The notes below the pieces were generated by a model. It made no database searches. It had not been told where the DNA came from and saw only the letters and a program-made list of their open reading frames with translations. The position numbers were made by a program, and so were the translations under genes. Positions 42,695-50,992 of a stretch of DNA of 64,000 nt are shown here, piece after piece. The DNA lies in contig CAJTDE010000017.1 of the NCBI GenBank assembly GCA_910574835.1, positions 1 through 64,000 of the forward strand, given 5' to 3'. The number at the start of each line of letters is the position of its first letter. The stretch's first letter is position 1. Origin of the DNA: Clostridia bacterium. Lineage in GTDB: Bacteria; Bacillota; Clostridia; Lachnospirales; Lachnospiraceae.

Positions 42695-43103
42695 CAGCGA
42701 GGGATACAGCGACCCGACGAGCCATGCGGCGTTATCGGGAATCCAGAAGGAGGAAAAGGCGGCGAAGCGGGCATACCGGCCGCTTGTCTATATATGCTCC
42801 CCGTTTGCCGGGGACAGGTCAGGGAACACGCAGAAGGCGAGGCGGTACAGCAGGTTTGCGGTGGAGAACGGCGTGATACCGCTCGCCCCGCACCTTTTGT
42901 TTCCGCAGTTCCTGGATGACGGGAAGCCTGCGGAGCGGGCAATCGGGATGTTCATGGGGCTGGTGCTTTTGGGGAAGTGTGAGCAGTTGTGGGTGTTCGG
43001 CGGCACCATATCCACGGGGATGGCGGCGGAGATTGAGAAAGCGGAAAAGCGGGGTATGCCAATCCGCTATTTCACAGAAAACTGCGAGGAGGTTGGAGGC
43101 TGA
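42675..43103 (+). CDS. DUF4406 / nucleoside 2-deoxyribosyltransferase-like protein
   Basis: A 142-aa protein with VYICSPFAGD near residue 40 and LVLLGKCEQLWVFGGTISTGMAAEIEKAEKRGMPI, the layout of the DUF4406/nucleoside 2-deoxyribosyltransferase-like Rossmannoid fold. Phage copies may modify nucleotides or nucleotide sugars; the actual substrate is unknown. GGAGGTATGGTTG precedes ATG 42675. It shares one base with the next start. Confidence 0.7.
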   Translation: MGISRYNSEGYSDPTSHAALSGIQKEEKAAKRAYRPLVYICSPFAGDRSGNTQKARRYSRFAVENGVIPLAPHLLFPQFLDDGKPAERAIGMFMGLVLLGKCEQLWVFGGTISTGMAAEIEKAEKRGMPIRYFTENCEEVGG

Positions 43104-43744
43104 TGGGGGAAATGAAAGCTATACAGACAGAATACAAGGGGTATTTATTCCGGTCCCGGCTGGAGGCAAGGTGGGCGGTGTTCTTTGATGCCTGCGGTGT
43201 GGATTGGGAATATGAGCCGGAAGGGTATGACCTTGGGAACGGGATTCATTACCTGCCGGATTTCCTGCTCAAAAGGGTGCAGCTTGGCGGCTATGGCTCC
43301 GGCAGTGAGTTTTCGGAAATACGCAGCCTTTATGTTGAAGTGAAGGGGCAGATGACGCAGGCAGATTCTGAAAAGATACTGGCATTCTATAAAGCCGGGC
43401 TTGCGGATGGGCTGCCTGCCATATCGGATACGCCTGTTTTAGTTCTGGGGGACATCCCGCCAGGGACAACGCTGGACAGGATGAGGTCATGGGTAGATGC
43501 GGAAAGCGGCAGGCCGTTTCCGTGGGGAGCGCGGGCGTTCCATTCCGGCACGGTTGACGGTATGGACTGCACGGCTTTCCCCTGCGTCAACCGTGAGGGA
43601 TATCTGGAGCTGTTCGGACAGGCGGAAGAATACAACCGGCGTTTCATAGACCGCAGGGCAACGGAGCGGGCATACCGCCTTGCAAGGCAGGCGCGGTTTG
43701 AACATGGGGAAACGCCAAAAGTAAGGAGGGCGCGCTATGCGTGA
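43103..43744 (+). CDS. PD-(D/E)XK-type nuclease-like phage protein, 213 aa
   Basis: The first 110 residues resemble a phage endonuclease fold: YKGYLFRSRLEARWAVFFDACGVDWEYEPEGY, then HYLPDFLL and LYVEVKGQ, which supply R, E, PD and E-x-K residues in order. The rest is a basic tail. A role in DNA processing is likely but not proven. AGGAGGTTGGAGGCTG precedes the start (43103, GATGG context). It overlaps the VapE gene by 8 bp. Confidence 0.65.
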   Translation: MGEMKAIQTEYKGYLFRSRLEARWAVFFDACGVDWEYEPEGYDLGNGIHYLPDFLLKRVQLGGYGSGSEFSEIRSLYVEVKGQMTQADSEKILAFYKAGLADGLPAISDTPVLVLGDIPPGTTLDRMRSWVDAESGRPFPWGARAFHSGTVDGMDCTAFPCVNREGYLELFGQAEEYNRRFIDRRATERAYRLARQARFEHGETPKVRRARYA

Positions 43745-46070
43745 GTTGAGTATTGCATATGGGAACAGCCGCAGCGCAAAGCAGTGGTCGAACAAGACCA
43801 TACGGTTTGGGGAATTGAAAGAACGCCTGAAAACGACAATCCGCACACCGGAATCAGCGGAGGAATATGCCCGTTTCCCGAAATCGAAAAAGGATGCGGC
43901 AAAAGACCATGGCGGCTTTGTTGCAGGAGTGTTAAAGGGCGGCAGGCGGAAGATCGACACGGTGGAGTCCCGTTCCATGGTGGCGCTGGACGGCGACCGC
44001 ATCGACCCGGAGTTCCTGGCGGGTTATGAAAAGGCCGTGCCGTATGCCTCCGTGCTTTACAGCACCCACAGCCATACGGCGGAAGAACCGAGGGTACGCC
44101 TTGTGTTCCCGCTGGCAAGGGACGTGTCCCCAGAAGAATATGTGGCGGTGGCGAGGTATCTTGCGCAGGGGCTTGGCATGGATTATTTTGACGAATGCTC
44201 CTACCAGCCTAACCAGCTCATGTACTGGCCGAGTACGCCTTCCAACGGTGAGTTCGTCTATAAAGAGGTGGGCGGTGCATGGCTTGACCCGGATGACGTC
44301 CTGTCGGCGCATCCGGAATGGCGGGACCCGACAAGGCTGCCCACATCCTCAAGGGAGAGCCGGGCAAATTCCATCAGCATACAGAAGGTGCAGGACCCGC
44401 TTGAAAAAGAGGGCGTGGTGGGATTGTTCAACAGGGTGTTCTTCCCTATAAGCCTTGCCATGGACGCTTTCCTGCAGGATGTATATGAGCCTACGGACAA
44501 GGAAGACCGCTACCACCTGACCGAGTCCAGCAGCATGGCGGGCGTGGAAATCAAGGAGGGCGGGAAATTCGCCTACAGCCACCATGCAAAAGACCCTGCC
44601 TATCTGAAACTCTGCAATGCCTTTGACCTTGTACGCATCCACAAATTCGGTGAACTTGATGACAAAGCATCCTTCAAGGCAATGTGCGATTTTGCGCTGA
44701 CGATTGACAGCGTGAAGGTAGAGGCCCTGGAGGAGCGGCGCAGGCAGGCCGGAGAGGAATTCGCAGACGGGGAGGACTGGAGGAAAAGCCTGGAGCTTGA
44801 CCGGAAAGGCGGCATAAAAGACACGCTGGATAACATTGTCCTGATCATCCAGAACGATGAGGAACTGAAGGGCATTGCCTTTAACTGCCACCGGGACGGG
44901 ATCGACGCAAGGGAGGGACTGCCATGGGAGCAGATCAAGGGCGGCTGGAGTGATTCTGATGCGGCGGCGCTCAAGGTGTACCTCTCCAGGAACTACGGCA
45001 TCTATTCCCCGACCAAGACGAAGGACGCCGTGGTGGCGGTGGCGGCGGAGCGGGCATACCATCCCATCCGGGATTATCTGGAGGGACTGCCGGAATGGGA
45101 CGGCATCCCCCGCGTGGACACCCTGCTGGTTGATTATTTCGGCGCCGCGGATAACAGCTACACAAGGGCGGTCAGCCGAAAGTCGATGGCGGCGGCCATC
45201 GCAAGGGTATACCGTCCAGGGACGAAGTTTGACAGCGTCCCGATCCTGAATGGCCCGCAGGGCATCGGGAAGTCCACCTTTTATGCGAAGCTCGCCGGGG
45301 AATGGTTCTCCGACAGCCTGACGCTTACGGACATGAAGGACAAATCCGGCCCGGAGAAGCTGCAGGGGTACTGGATACTGGAGCTGGGCGAGCTGGCGGG
45401 CATGAGGAAGGCGGACATCGAGACTGTGAAGTCCTTTATCAGCCGTGTGGACGACAAGTACCGCGCGTCCTATGGCGTCAATGTGGAGAGCCATCCGAGG
45501 CAGTGCGTCATTGTAGGCACCACGAATGCGGAGACGGGCTTCCTGCGCGACATCACGGGCAACCGCCGCTTCTGGCCGGTGCGCGTGTCCGGCAGCTCCA
45601 GGAAGAAGCCGTGGCAGCTCACGAAAGAGGATGTGGCGCAGATATGGGCGGAAACGCTCGTGCTGTACCAGAAAGGGGAGAAGCTCTACCTGGAAGGCCA
45701 GGATGCTGAGATCGCCGTGGCGGAACAGGCGGACGCCCTGGAAACGGATGAGCGCGAGGGGCTGGTGCGGGAGTACCTGGACACCCTGCTCCCGGAGAAG
45801 TGGGCGGAGATGTCCCTGTTCGAACGGCGGAGCTACCTCAGTGATTCCGACTTCGGCGTCAGCAGGAAAGACGGCACGGTACAGCGTATGTATGCCTGCA
45901 ACATGGAGATATGGTGCGAGTGCTTCGGCAGGGACGGCTCCTCCATGAAGCCTGCGGATTCCTACGCCATTGCCGCCATCATGCGCAAGATCGAGGGGTG
46001 GGAGAAAGCGGAGCGGACAACGTACCCGCTCTATGGACGGCAGCGGGGGTACAAGCGGAAGCTGTCCTGA
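43737..46070 (+). CDS. VapE-type primase-helicase, 777 aa
   Basis: The N-terminal half is an archaeo-eukaryotic-type primase-like domain (MVALDGDRID, YSTHSHTAEEPRVRLVFPL). The C-terminal half is a superfamily-3-like 'virulence-associated E' helicase: Walker A LNGPQGIGKSTFY, Walker B-like WILELGELAG, and IVGTTNAETGFLRDITGNRRFWPV. Such fusions start and drive replication in phages and satellites. It begins before the previous stop. No adjacent PICI hallmark is visible, and the nearby structural genes favour a full phage. Confidence 0.88.
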   Translation: MRELSIAYGNSRSAKQWSNKTIRFGELKERLKTTIRTPESAEEYARFPKSKKDAAKDHGGFVAGVLKGGRRKIDTVESRSMVALDGDRIDPEFLAGYEKAVPYASVLYSTHSHTAEEPRVRLVFPLARDVSPEEYVAVARYLAQGLGMDYFDECSYQPNQLMYWPSTPSNGEFVYKEVGGAWLDPDDVLSAHPEWRDPTRLPTSSRESRANSISIQKVQDPLEKEGVVGLFNRVFFPISLAMDAFLQDVYEPTDKEDRYHLTESSSMAGVEIKEGGKFAYSHHAKDPAYLKLCNAFDLVRIHKFGELDDKASFKAMCDFALTIDSVKVEALEERRRQAGEEFADGEDWRKSLELDRKGGIKDTLDNIVLIIQNDEELKGIAFNCHRDGIDAREGLPWEQIKGGWSDSDAAALKVYLSRNYGIYSPTKTKDAVVAVAAERAYHPIRDYLEGLPEWDGIPRVDTLLVDYFGAADNSYTRAVSRKSMAAAIARVYRPGTKFDSVPILNGPQGIGKSTFYAKLAGEWFSDSLTLTDMKDKSGPEKLQGYWILELGELAGMRKADIETVKSFISRVDDKYRASYGVNVESHPRQCVIVGTTNAETGFLRDITGNRRFWPVRVSGSSRKKPWQLTKEDVAQIWAETLVLYQKGEKLYLEGQDAEIAVAEQADALETDEREGLVREYLDTLLPEKWAEMSLFERRSYLSDSDFGVSRKDGTVQRMYACNMEIWCECFGRDGSSMKPADSYAIAAIMRKIEGWEKAERTTYPLYGRQRGYKRKLS

Positions 46071-46300
46071 ACACACCATGGCACAGGCGGCAGCCGTCCG
46101 AATAAGTGTCCTGCCGCCCGTCCTGTAAAGGGGCGGCGGTATATCAAGGAAAATAACAACATTGGGACAAGAGGACAAGACAAAACCTATTGAGAAAAAA
46201 TAAAAGAAAATATAGAAATGGGCGTGTGTATATGTGTATATACGCGCGTATAGAAAAAATCGGGCTGTTGTCCATCCTTTTGTCCAGAAAGGAATACGGA

Positions 46301-46588
46301 ATGCGGGAAAAACAGATTGAACAGAAGCTGGTGCAGGAATCCAGGAAAAGCGGCGGCATCTGCCCCAAGTTTACGTCTCCTGGCTTTGCCGGGATGCCGG
46401 ACAGACTGCTGCTCCTGCCGCATGGCAGGATGGCATTCGTGGAACTGAAAGCGCCGGGGCAGAAACCGAGGCCGCTCCAGGCGGCACGCCACAGGCTGCT
46501 GCGGGGACTTGGGTTCAGGGTATATGTACTGGATGACGAGGGGCAGATTGAAAAAATAATATCAGAGATTGGGGGTGATGCCTTATGA
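46301..46588 (+). CDS. VRR-NUC domain nuclease, 95 aa
   Basis: A stand-alone VRR-NUC protein: N-terminal EKQIEQKLVQESRKSGG, then GFAGMPDRLLLLPHGRMAFVELKAPG, with D and E-x-K catalytic residues, and LGFRVYVLDDEGQIEKII. Phage VRR-NUC enzymes resolve branched DNA. GAAAGGAATACGGA precedes ATG 46301. The preceding 230 bp after the VapE stop contain an A/T-rich stretch without a gene. The stop overlaps the next gene's start by 4 bp. Confidence 0.88.
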   Translation: MREKQIEQKLVQESRKSGGICPKFTSPGFAGMPDRLLLLPHGRMAFVELKAPGQKPRPLQAARHRLLRGLGFRVYVLDDEGQIEKIISEIGGDAL

Positions 46589-47956
46589 AGTTCGTACCAC
46601 ACAGCTATCAGAGTTTCGCAATCGAATATATCAAAAGCCATCCGATAGCGGCTGTCCTGTTGGATATGGGCTTGGGCTGAGGGCAAGACAGGGATAACGC
46701 TGACCGCACTCAACGACCTTTTGTTTGATAGCTTTGAAGTCCATAAGATTATCGTTATTGGCCCATTAAGGGTGTCAAGGCATACATGGCCTGCGGAAAT
46801 TGAAAAATGGGATCATCTGAAGGGACTGAAATACAGCGTGGCGGTCGGGACGGAAAGTGAAAGGCTGTCGGCACTCCAGAAACAGGCGGACATTTACGTC
46901 ATCAACCGGGAGAACGTGCAGTGGCTGATTTCTGAAAGCGGAATACCGTTTGACTTCGACATGGTGGTGATTGATGAGTTATCATCCTTCAAAAACCACC
47001 AGACGAAGCGGTTCAGGGCGCTGATGAAAGTCCGGCCGAAGGTAAAGCGCATCGTGGGGCTGACAGGGACGCCGAGCAGCAACGGCCTCATGGATTTATG
47101 GGCGGAGTTCCGGCTGCTGGACATGGGGGAGCGGCTTGGCAGGTTCATCGGGCAGTACCGCACTTCTTACTTCCGGCCGGATAAGCAGAACGGGCAGGTG
47201 GTATTTTCCTACAAGCCGCTGCCTGGGGCGGAGAAGCAGATATACGGCAAAATCTCCGACATCACCATTTCCATGAAGTCTGACGACCACCTGCAGATGC
47301 CGGAGCTGATAAATTCCAGATACACCGTGTATCTCTCCGAGAAGGAGGATTCGCATTATGCGGATTTGAAGAAAGACCTCGTCCTTCAGCTTCCGGACGG
47401 TGAGATCACAGCCGCCAATGCCGCATCCCTTTCCGGGAAGCTGTCGCAGATGGCGAACGGCGCAATCTACACGGATGCCGGGGAGACGGTCGCCATCCAT
47501 GAGCGGAAGCTGGACGCACTGGAGGACATCATCGAGGCGGCGAACGGAAAGCCGGTGCTTGTGGCTTACTGGTTCCGGCATGACCTGGAACGCATCACGG
47601 AACGGCTCCACAAGCTGAAAATACCATGTTCCAGGCTGGATACGGACGGCAGCATCCGGAAATGGAACGCCGGGGAAATCCCGGTGGCGCTGATCCACCC
47701 GGCATCCGCAGGACACGGCCTCAACCTCCAGGGCGGAGGGAACACGCTGGTGTGGTTCGGCCTTACCTGGTCACTGGAATTATACCAGCAGACGGTGGCG
47801 AGGCTGTGGCGGCAGGGGCAGCAATCAGAAACCGTGGTGGTGCAGCACATCATCACGAAAGGCACCATAGACGAGCGGATCATGAAAGCTCTTTCCGAAA
47901 AGGACACCACGCAGGCCGCACTGATCGATGCGGTGAAGGCAGATTTAGATTTATAA
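46585..47956 (+). pseudogene. SNF2/DEAD-like phage helicase interrupted in the Walker A motif
   Basis: ATG 46585 opens MKFVPHSYQSFAIEYIKSHP and runs to VLLDMGLG, then meets TGA at 46678-46680. In another frame the protein resumes with GKTGITLTALNDLL and continues to 47956 with DEAD-like VVIDELSSFKN, SAT-like GLTGTPSSNG and motif VI QTVARLWRQGQ. Between GLG and KT there is an excess of one base modulo three, best explained by a 7-nt insertion at about 46677-46684 (GGGC-TGA-GGGC). The 411-aa downstream part lacks a usable ATP site, so this copy is probably inactive unless reading is recoded or the base is an error. Confidence 0.85.
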
Positions 47957-48030
47957 GCCAATCCATGAAAATCAATGACAATCCATGCCAATCCGGGAGA
48001 AATAAAAATATTTAACAGGAGGCATCAGCT

Positions 48031-48480
48031 ATGGGAATCATATGGCAGTATTTAGACAAAAGGGGCGCGACCGCCAATGCACTGAGGGATTACGGGAGGA
48101 TGGAATTCATCATCAGCCACACGGACGATGAGATCAAGGCGGCATACCAGAAGATGGGAGGCATCAGCAGCCCGCGGCCTGACGGTATGCCACACACGCA
48201 CAATCCCCATGCGGCGGAGGACAGGATAGTCAAGGGCATTGAGGAGATCGATGTGCTGAAAGAGCGGTACCGGGAGGCGGTGGAATTCATGGCATGGTTT
48301 GGGCCGGCATGGGAGCAGCTTACAGAAGATGACCGTTACGTTCTGGAATGTTTCTACATGGGCGGGAACGGACCGGCAGTCAACGCCGTCTGCGAGCGTT
48401 TCCAGATTGAGAGGAATTCGGCATACCGCAGGAAGAACCGGGCGCTGTCAAAATTGTCCGTCATGCTGTACGGGAAATAA
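48031..48480 (+). CDS. ArpU/DUF1492-like phage late transcription regulator
   Basis: A 149-aa protein whose C-terminal 60 residues form a sigma region-4-like HTH (LTEDDRYVLECFYMGGNGPAVNAVCERFQIERNSAYRRKNRALSKL). ArpU-type proteins switch on phage late genes, and this gene sits exactly between the replication and packaging modules, with a promoter 20 bp downstream at 48500. AGGAGGCATCAGCT precedes ATG 48031. Confidence 0.78.
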   Translation: MGIIWQYLDKRGATANALRDYGRMEFIISHTDDEIKAAYQKMGGISSPRPDGMPHTHNPHAAEDRIVKGIEEIDVLKERYREAVEFMAWFGPAWEQLTEDDRYVLECFYMGGNGPAVNAVCERFQIERNSAYRRKNRALSKLSVMLYGK

Positions 48481-48499
48481 AAGTGTCCACTTTGCGGGC

Positions 48500-48528
48500 A
48501 TGACATTTGGTTTTGGACGTGGTATGCT
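48500..48528 (+). promoter_or_regulatory. Candidate phage late promoter
   Basis: ATGACA (48500-48505) and TATGCT (48523-48528) are spaced 17 bp and followed by a CGCAGGA...TCCTGCG hairpin (about 48559-48581). It lies right after the ArpU-like gene and before the packaging genes. Confidence 0.5.
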
Positions 48529-48616
48529 GATAGCATGAGAAAATGTCAAGAGGGACTTCGCAGGAGCAAAAGAATCCTGCGGGGGCTTTCTTTATGCCTA
48601 TAAGGAGGTGAGGCAG

Positions 48617-48976
48617 ATGCCAAGGAAACCGAAGAGGCCGTGTTCCTTCCCCGGATGCCCGAAGCTGACGGAAGGGAGGTTCTGTGAGGAGCATGAGCGG
48701 CAGGAGAACCGCCGCTACGAGAAGTACGACCGCGACCCGGCTGTACGCCGTAGGTATGGGAGGGCATGGAAGCGTATCCGTGACCGCTATGCAGCCAAGC
48801 ATCCGTTCTGTGAGGAGTGCCAGAAGAAAGGACTGCTGCGGCCGGTGGAGGAAGTACACCATAAGCTGCCATTGGCAGAGGGCGGGACGCATGACGAGGA
48901 GAACCTCGTGTCGCTGTGCCAGCCCTGCCATGCAAGGATTCATGCGGAGCGCGGCGACAGGTGGAATAAGCGTTAG
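48617..48976 (+). CDS. HNH endonuclease, packaging-associated
   Basis: A 119-aa HNH protein with zinc cysteines (CSFPGCPKL, CEECQKKG, CQPCH) and the nuclease core VEEVHHKLPLAEGGTHDEENLVSLCQPCHARIH. HNH proteins next to terminase genes assist genome cleavage during packaging of cos-type phages, and here the small terminase follows 220 bp on. AAGGAGGTGAGGCAG precedes ATG 48617. Confidence 0.9.
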   Translation: MPRKPKRPCSFPGCPKLTEGRFCEEHERQENRRYEKYDRDPAVRRRYGRAWKRIRDRYAAKHPFCEECQKKGLLRPVEEVHHKLPLAEGGTHDEENLVSLCQPCHARIHAERGDRWNKR

Positions 48977-49133
48977 GTCATTGTGTGCGGGTTCCCTGTG
49001 GACCCGCCAGGGCCCTATCAATCTCTACAGCCTGTGTGCCGGGGAACGGGCGTGGGGTCACACGCATAAAAACCGGAAATCAAACGGGGGATTAACCCCT
49101 CGGAGATTTCCGTAAAATAAAGGCTTTCAAGGT

Positions 49134-49165
49134 GCTGCGGCGTTTGATTTCCGCAGCATTTTTTC
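49134..49165 (+). terminator. Terminator between HNH and small terminase
   Basis: TGCTGCGG (49134-49141) pairs with CCGCAGCA (49152-49159), followed by six T. The gap 48977-49195 has no other feature; a cos site could lie here but cannot be recognised. Confidence 0.7.
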
Positions 49166-49195
49166 AAAGAAAATCAAAGAAACGGGGTGAAAACA

Positions 49196-49729
49196 GTGGC
49201 AAAAGACGGCAGCGGGCGGGGCGGCGCAAGGCCGGGGGCGGGACGCAAGCCCAAGGCACTCACGGAGAAGATTGCCGAAGGCCGGCCGGCGGAAGTCATG
49301 ATGGAGCCGGCCGAGCTGGAGGGCGTGGATGTGCCGCCCGTGAAGGACTTCCTGAAATCCCCGCAGAAAAGCGGGCGGGAGCTGGTGGCGGAGGAAGTCT
49401 ACAACGAAACGTATGCCTGGCTGAAAGCAAGGGGATGTGAAAAGCTGGTCACGGTGCAGATGGTGGAGCAGTACGCCATGAGCGTGTCCCGGTGGATTCA
49501 GTGCGAGGAGATTGTTTCGTCCACTGGATTTCTGGCGAAGCACCCGACTACAGGAGCCGCCATTGCCTCCCCTTATGTCACCATGAGCCAGTCCTACATG
49601 AAGCAGACCAATTACTGCTGGATGCAGATATACCAGATCGTGAAGGAGAACTGCTCGGTGGAGTTCCAGGGGAACACGCCGCAGGATGATGTGATGGAGC
49701 GGCTGCTCCGTGCAAGGAAAGGAGTGTAG
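49196..49729 (+). CDS. Phage terminase small subunit, P27 family
   Basis: A 177-aa protein. The Gly/Arg-rich N-terminus (GRGGARPGAGRKPK) and the central PPVKDFLKSPQKSGRELVAEEVYNETYAWL are typical of P27-type small terminases, which recognise phage DNA for packaging. The start is GTG 49196 after GGGGTGAAAACA (GTG 49187 is possible). The large subunit is unusually far away (57390), with methyltransferases and accessory genes between. Confidence 0.85.
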   Translation: MAKDGSGRGGARPGAGRKPKALTEKIAEGRPAEVMMEPAELEGVDVPPVKDFLKSPQKSGRELVAEEVYNETYAWLKARGCEKLVTVQMVEQYAMSVSRWIQCEEIVSSTGFLAKHPTTGAAIASPYVTMSQSYMKQTNYCWMQIYQIVKENCSVEFQGNTPQDDVMERLLRARKGV

Positions 49730-49735
49730 ATAAAA

Positions 49736-50992
49736 ATGGGTAAGACGACAACGGAGATGCAGCTTGTGCCGCTCTCAAAATTAGTGCCGTATGTGAATAA
49801 TGCGCGGACGCACTCGCCGGAGCAGCTTGCGAAGCTCCGCTCATCCCTGCGGGAGTTCGGCTTCATCAACCCGGTCATCATCGACCGGGATTTCAATGTC
49901 ATCGCAGGGCATGGCAGGATCGCAGCGGCGAAGGAGGAAGGGATTACAGAGGTTCCGTGTGTATTTGTGGACTATCTGACAGAGGCGCAGAAGAAAGCCT
50001 ACATCCTTGCGGACAACCGCATGGCTCTGGATGCCGGATGGGATGAGGAGCTGCTCCGCATTGAGATTGAAAGTTTGCAGGGTGCGGATTTTGATGTATC
50101 TTTGACAGGCTTCGGTGAGGATGAGATTGCAGACCTTTTCTCCGGGGACGGTGAAAAAGATGTGAAAGATGATGATTTCGACCTTTCCGCAGCGTTGGAG
50201 AAAGCGGCGTTCGTGGAAAAGGGAGATATCTGGACGGTGGGCAGGCACAGGCTGATGTGCGGTGACGCTACCAGTGCGGAGGACGTGGCGGCGCTCATGG
50301 ACGGGAAAAAGGCAAACCTTATCGTGACGGACCCGCCGTATAACGTCGCATTCAAGAGCGGAAGTGGGCTTTCCATCCAGAACGACAGCATGGAGAACGG
50401 GGAGTTTTACACTTTTCTGTACAATTCCTTCCAGAACATGGTGGAGCATCTGGAAAGCGGCGGTGCAGCTTATGTGTTCCATGCGGACACGGAGGGGCTT
50501 AATTTCAGGAAAGCCTTTGTGGATGCGGGGTTCCACCTTGCCGGGGTGTGCATATGGGTAAAGAATTCGCTGGTGCTTGGGCGCTCGGATTACCAGTGGC
50601 AGCATGAGCCTGTGCTGTACGGTTTCCTTAAGAACGGAAAACACCCGTGGTATTCCGACCGGAAGCAGACCACCATCTGGAACTACGACAAGCCGAAGCG
50701 GAATAAGAACCACCCGACATCGAAGCCGCTTGACCTGCTCGGATACCCAATCTGCAATTCCTCCCAGGAAAACGCCATCGTTCTGGACACTTTCGGAGGG
50801 AGCGGCTCCACGATGATGGCATGTGAGCAGACAAACCGTATCTGCCATATGATGGAGCTGGATGAAAAGTACGCATCCGTCATCCTGCGGAGGTATGTGG
50901 AGGATACCGGGGATTCGGAAAATGTGTATGTGGTGCGCGGTGGGGAAAAAATCCCATACTCCGCGCTGGTGAAGGAGGTGGAGATGGAATGA
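49736..50992 (+). CDS. ParB-domain/adenine or N4-cytosine DNA methyltransferase
   Basis: A 418-aa fusion. Residues 1-110 are a ParB/sulfiredoxin-like domain (LVPYVNNARTHSPEQLAKLRSSL, GFINPVIIDRDFNVIAGHGR). From about 170 comes a beta-class amino-methyltransferase with catalytic DPPYNV and SAM motif VLDTFGGSGSTMMA. Phage versions protect DNA from host restriction or mark it for packaging. The target sequence is unknown. It begins 7 bp after the small terminase and overlaps the C5-methyltransferase by 4 bp. Confidence 0.9.
   Translation: MGKTTTEMQLVPLSKLVPYVNNARTHSPEQLAKLRSSLREFGFINPVIIDRDFNVIAGHGRIAAAKEEGITEVPCVFVDYLTEAQKKAYILADNRMALDAGWDEELLRIEIESLQGADFDVSLTGFGEDEIADLFSGDGEKDVKDDDFDLSAALEKAAFVEKGDIWTVGRHRLMCGDATSAEDVAALMDGKKANLIVTDPPYNVAFKSGSGLSIQNDSMENGEFYTFLYNSFQNMVEHLESGGAAYVFHADTEGLNFRKAFVDAGFHLAGVCIWVKNSLVLGRSDYQWQHEPVLYGFLKNGKHPWYSDRKQTTIWNYDKPKRNKNHPTSKPLDLLGYPICNSSQENAIVLDTFGGSGSTMMACEQTNRICHMMELDEKYASVILRRYVEDTGDSENVYVVRGGEKIPYSALVKEVEME

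Noticed and set aside
44349-46178. A 609-codon open frame on the minus strand
   Set aside because: It lies opposite the well-conserved VapE-type gene, has no ribosome site or family resemblance, and is the expected shadow of GC-rich coding DNA.
46585-46721. Programmed frameshift of the helicase
   Set aside because: There is no slippery heptamer and the lesion sits in the Walker A motif with excess bases, which suits mutation or error better than recoding.
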